Shown piece by piece: positions 5,898 through 8,281 of a DNA stretch of 8,281 nt (the stretch's first letter is position 1; each line of letters begins with the position of its first letter). The stretch covers positions 1-8,281 of the forward strand of contig DKBO01000068.1 in NCBI GenBank assembly GCA_002448975.1, in the 5' to 3' direction. Made by a program: the position numbers and the translations under genes. The notes below the pieces were generated by a model. That model had not been told where the DNA came from, did no database searches, and saw only the letters and a program-made list of their open reading frames with translations. Source of the stretch: Nitrospiraceae bacterium UBA6898 (GTDB taxonomy: Bacteria > Nitrospirota > Thermodesulfovibrionia > Thermodesulfovibrionales > UBA6898).

Positions 5898-6340
5898 GCA
5901 CGCTCCTTATCGCCATTCGCCAGACGGATGGTGAACTCCAGGGTAGTGCCTTCGCCTACCATGGAATTGATGACGAAGTGGTCGGTGCTCTTTTTGATGT
6001 TCGGCAGTCCCATTCCTGATCCAAATCCCATCTCGCGGATATAGTCCGGCGCAGTAGAATACCCCTCGGTCATGGCGAGGTCAATATTCGGAATTCCCTG
6101 CCCCATGTCCTGGATCGTGACAGAGATTTCAGTATTCGATATCCGGTATTTCATCATTCCTGCTACGGCGTAAATGATTACGTTCATTTCTGCCTCAAAG
6201 GCAGCGATAGCCGTTCTCCGTATGATATCCTGCGGGACACCTCTCTTTTCGAGCACCCCTTTCAGGCTGCTCGACGCCGCGCCTGCGTTGGTAAAGTCCT
6301 TGCCGGTGAGAAAAAAAACACCTTCCTCGGCGTTGATCAT
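5894..6340 (-). CDS. RsbW-like GHKL ATPase / anti-sigma-type serine kinase
   Basis: The 148-residue protein is a stand-alone ATP-binding domain of the RsbW/SpoIIAB type. The N-box is FEAEMN (E49, N53), G1 is DMGQG (78-82), G2 is GFGSGMGL (105-112) and G3 is GEGTT (129-133). Such proteins phosphorylate STAS-domain partners on serine and sequester sigma factors. No STAS partner, sigma factor or PP2C phosphatase is encoded in the window, so its target may instead be a neighbour such as a DRTGG protein; that is inference. An in-frame stop (TAG) lies three codons before the ATG, ruling out a longer start. The Shine-Dalgarno is weak (GGGA at 11 nt). It follows the first DRTGG gene after 58 nt and overlaps the second by 4 nt. 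Confidence 0.88.
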   Translation of the reverse strand: MINAEEGVFFLTGKDFTNAGAASSSLKGVLEKRGVPQDIIRRTAIAAFEAEMNVIIYAVAGMMKYRISNTEISVTIQDMGQGIPNIDLAMTEGYSTAPDYIREMGFGSGMGLPNIKKSTDHFVINSMVGEGTTLEFTIRLANGDKERA

Positions 6341-6398
6341 CCGCGGCTATCCCGGGTCACAGTCATTAAGCAAAGAGCGTACCGCATGATTGTTCCTG

Positions 6399-6791
6399 TT
6401 ATAGAGATTGTGCACGCACAGTTATGATCGGCGCCTGATTTAGATGGTGAAATTGACTCCGGAGACCTCGTTCATAGAGTTTGCCGCAGGTATCGAACAT
6501 CGAGAGATCTGTTACGAGGAGGGGAATGCGCTTTTCCTCGGCGAGCTTGATCGTCTGGCTGTCCGGGCTCTTGCCCTGGATAAAAATGATCACCTCGATA
6601 GCTGCCATCTCGGCAGTGCGAATTACCTGCGCGTTGGTTAATCCCGTGACCAGGAGGGAGTTCGTTACTGAAAAGGAGAGAACATCGCTCATCAGATCTG
6701 CGCAGTATGCGCTTTCAACAGCTTTCTGAAGCGGCACGTGATCGGTGAGCATGCGTGCATTCAGTATGGAAAGAATTTCAGCGAGATTCAT
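6399..6791 (-). CDS. DRTGG-like protein (degenerate motif copy)
   Basis: The 130-residue protein has the same fold pattern and N-terminus (MNLAEI) as the DRTGG protein at 5556-5897 and ends its core with FDTCGKLYERGL, matching FELVGRLYALGL there. The signature TGG is replaced: VESAYCADLMSDVLS aligns with VTGGYVSDLLSDVMG. A C-terminal tail of about 18 residues after GLRSQF is absent from the other copy. Its ATG overlaps the NuoG-like stop by 4 nt (ATGA), with GGAG 11 nt upstream, so it is translated together with the oxidoreductase. It probably arose by duplication and then diverged in ligand binding. The function is unknown; a regulatory role towards the adjacent electron-transfer subunit is a reasonable guess. 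Confidence 0.82.
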   Translation of the reverse strand: MNLAEILSILNARMLTDHVPLQKAVESAYCADLMSDVLSFSVTNSLLVTGLTNAQVIRTAEMAAIEVIIFIQGKSPDSQTIKLAEEKRIPLLVTDLSMFDTCGKLYERGLRSQFHHLNQAPIITVRAQSL

Positions 6792-8281
6792 CCCTTAGCA
6801 CTCTCCACTTTTACTGCGCAGGTACTTGCGGCACCGTTCTCCGGGTAGTAGAGAAGTGCGTTGACGCGGCCATGCGGGAAATGGGTCGAGGTGAAAACGG
6901 AACCTGCAGGGACAGCATCTGTTACCCGTGCCTTGAGATAGATGGTACCTCTCCGGGAGGATACCTTCACATGCGTGTTATCCGTTACCGCCAACTTTAC
7001 CGCGTCCTCATCATTGATTTCGAGGTAGGCCTCGGAGACGACCAGATCGAGTGATTTGGACCGGGTCGACATGGTGCCCGAATGCTGAAGAACGTCCCTG
7101 ATCACCAGGGAAAAGGGATACTCAATCGATGGCGTCTCGCCAGTTACAACAGCCACAGCATGAAACACCCTCCTGTCAGAGGGCGAGTTTGTTTCGCGCA
7201 CTGTCTCCTTGATCTCTTCGGAAAGACCTTCAACACTTCGCGTTCCGATCTCCTTACCCAGAGCAAGGGAAAGGTTTCTCAGGATCTGCCAGTCAGGCAA
7301 CGACTGGCCCGGCGTCTCCACGATCCTCTGGAGCTTCTGTGTTACTCCTTCTGCATTCACAAACGTGCCGTCTTTTTCCGCCCAGCCGGCAGCAGGCAGA
7401 ACAATATGCGCGAGTTTTGCCGTTTCGGTGAGTGCTATGTCCTGGACTATGAGCAGGTCGAGAGACTTCAACACAGATTGTATCTTCGAGCTGAAGGGAT
7501 ACCGGGAGACCGGGTCCTCACCCAGAATGATGAGGCTCCGTACCGCGCCCTGTTCGTAGAGCATTTCAGCGAGACCTTTCAAGCCGGAGACGGGCTGAAT
7601 CCCCATCTTGACCATGCCAAAGGTGTTTGCGTACTCTGCAGGGATCTGTAGGGTTTCCGGATCATCGCCGAGGAGCAGTACAAGATTTGCAGCTGCAAGT
7701 ACCGTATCTCTGCCCTTGGTGTTCTCGGAGATATTCACGGTAAGGGTGATCATGCGGTTCTTCGCTCTTGCCAGGTCCTCGGCGGAAGCGATCAGCCCAG
7801 CCTCAGGAATGCCGGTGATCTTTGACACCTTTTCCGGCGTATAATCAGCAAGACTTTTCTCAAATGCATCGAAGCCTTCCGTCCTTGAGACGATCTGCCG
7901 GTTGAAAAGGTCCCTATCGATGATGATCTTCATAAGACCATTCAGTAATGCCACCGAGGTGCCGCTCTGCAGCTTCAGGTGTGAGGTGCTGTGGCGGGTG
8001 AGCTTCGTCTGCCGCGCATCTGCAACGATCAGTCTGGCCCCCTCCTTTTTTGCCTGGAGGATATTCAGGGCAAAGACGGGATGGGTCGCGCTGATATCGG
8101 ATTCAATGACCAGGATGACATCCTTGCCCAGGGGGGCCTTCATGCTTATGGTGTGGGACTTCGTGCCGAATGCCATGCCAAGCGCCTTCTGGACAGCGGC
8201 ATAACCGAAGGCTGCAGATGAATCGATGTTCCCTGAGCCAATGACGTTGCTCATGAACTTCCTGAGCATGTAGTTATCCTC
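6788..8281 (-). CDS. NuoG-like molybdopterin-oxidoreductase-family subunit, C-terminal part (cut by window edge)
   Basis: About 497 residues are visible and the frame is open to the window edge. The first codons, EDNYMLRKF, match the NEENYLLQKF-type stretch inside this family, so the ATG at 8269 is internal, not the start. The family pattern continues with DVILVIESD...THPVFALNI, GARLIVADARQTKLTRHS, GTSVALLNGLM, LIILGEDPVSRYP and AHIVLPAAGWAEKDGTFVNAEGVTQ. A molydop-binding C-terminal domain follows (YPFSLVIRDVLQHSGTMSTRS to the end). Where formate dehydrogenases have a catalytic Cys or Sec in an HxxRxCHSP-like stretch, this protein reads NIDSSAAFGYAAVQKALG with no Cys. That favours a non-catalytic complex-I-type NuoG or hydrogenase-linked subunit. 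N-terminal iron-sulfur domains would lie outside the window. It shares an operon with the DRTGG, ATPase and PHP genes. Confidence 0.87.
   Translation of the reverse strand, partial: EDNYMLRKFMSNVIGSGNIDSSAAFGYAAVQKALGMAFGTKSHTISMKAPLGKDVILVIESDISATHPVFALNILQAKKEGARLIVADARQTKLTRHSTSHLKLQSGTSVALLNGLMKIIIDRDLFNRQIVSRTEGFDAFEKSLADYTPEKVSKITGIPEAGLIASAEDLARAKNRMITLTVNISENTKGRDTVLAAANLVLLLGDDPETLQIPAEYANTFGMVKMGIQPVSGLKGLAEMLYEQGAVRSLIILGEDPVSRYPFSSKIQSVLKSLDLLIVQDIALTETAKLAHIVLPAAGWAEKDGTFVNAEGVTQKLQRIVETPGQSLPDWQILRNLSLALGKEIGTRSVEGLSEEIKETVRETNSPSDRRVFHAVAVVTGETPSIEYPFSLVIRDVLQHSGTMSTRSKSLDLVVSEAYLEINDEDAVKLAVTDNTHVKVSSRRGTIYLKARVTDAVPAGSVFTSTHFPHGRVNALLYYPENGAASTCAVKVESAKG

Noticed and set aside
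6341..6398. Possible promoter or attenuator in the 58-nt gap between the first DRTGG gene and the RsbW-like gene
   Set aside because: No convincing -35/-10 pair or hairpin with a T run was seen; read-through transcription is the simpler explanation.
7082..7651. 189-residue plus-strand ORF
   Set aside because: It is antisense to the NuoG-like gene, which has clear family motifs throughout; the plus-strand translation resembles nothing.
8267..8269. ATG as the true start of the NuoG-like protein
   Set aside because: The codons before it (E-D-N-Y) continue the conserved family sequence, so it is an internal methionine and the gene extends past the window.

Overview
This is a bacterial chromosomal window of moderate GC content. 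All genes but one lie on the minus strand, in tight, overlapping operons. The groE operon is under a perfect CIRCE operator. A NuoG-like molybdopterin-family subunit sits next to DRTGG, GHKL-ATPase and PHP genes, and there is a zinc-ribbon/pseudo-receiver protein. Together these suggest an anaerobic bacterium, perhaps Nitrospirota (Thermodesulfovibrio-like) or a neighbouring Desulfobacterota-type lineage. That placement is inferred from gene content and protein style, not from a marker gene.

In minus-strand transcription order (right to left), the window opens with the C-terminal ~497 residues of a NuoG/formate-dehydrogenase-alpha-like protein, whose N-terminus is beyond position 8281. A degenerate DRTGG protein follows (4-nt overlap), then after 58 nt an RsbW-like GHKL ATPase, a second DRTGG protein (4-nt overlap) and a PHP-domain phosphoesterase (10-nt overlap). 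This reads as an electron-transfer subunit with a dedicated set of signalling or nucleotide-binding proteins. As I recall, similar sets accompany NADH-linked or bifurcating hydrogenase and Nuo-like genes in other anaerobes.

The 2.2-kb stretch 2664-4824 interrupts the minus-strand series. It holds the only plus-strand gene, an exported PQQ-sugar-dehydrogenase-type beta-propeller with two C-terminal beta-sandwich modules. Downstream is a structured intergenic region with a likely terminator and a long nested inverted repeat. Beyond this insert the minus-strand series resumes with a second GHKL ATPase (a family that I recall following PHP in such clusters), a rhomboid protease and a zinc-ribbon/pseudo-receiver protein. 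These three are chained by 14-nt and 7-nt overlaps and end at a probable weak terminator.

The left end carries groES (86 aa, lacking the usual roof hairpin) and the first codons of groEL. They are driven by a sigma70-type promoter whose -10 overlaps a perfect CIRCE element, so heat-shock control by HrcA is expected. No tRNA, rRNA, CRISPR array or intact mobile element is visible. There is no gene-free stretch longer than 300 bases; the largest gaps are 341-512, 2664-2824 and 4619-4824.
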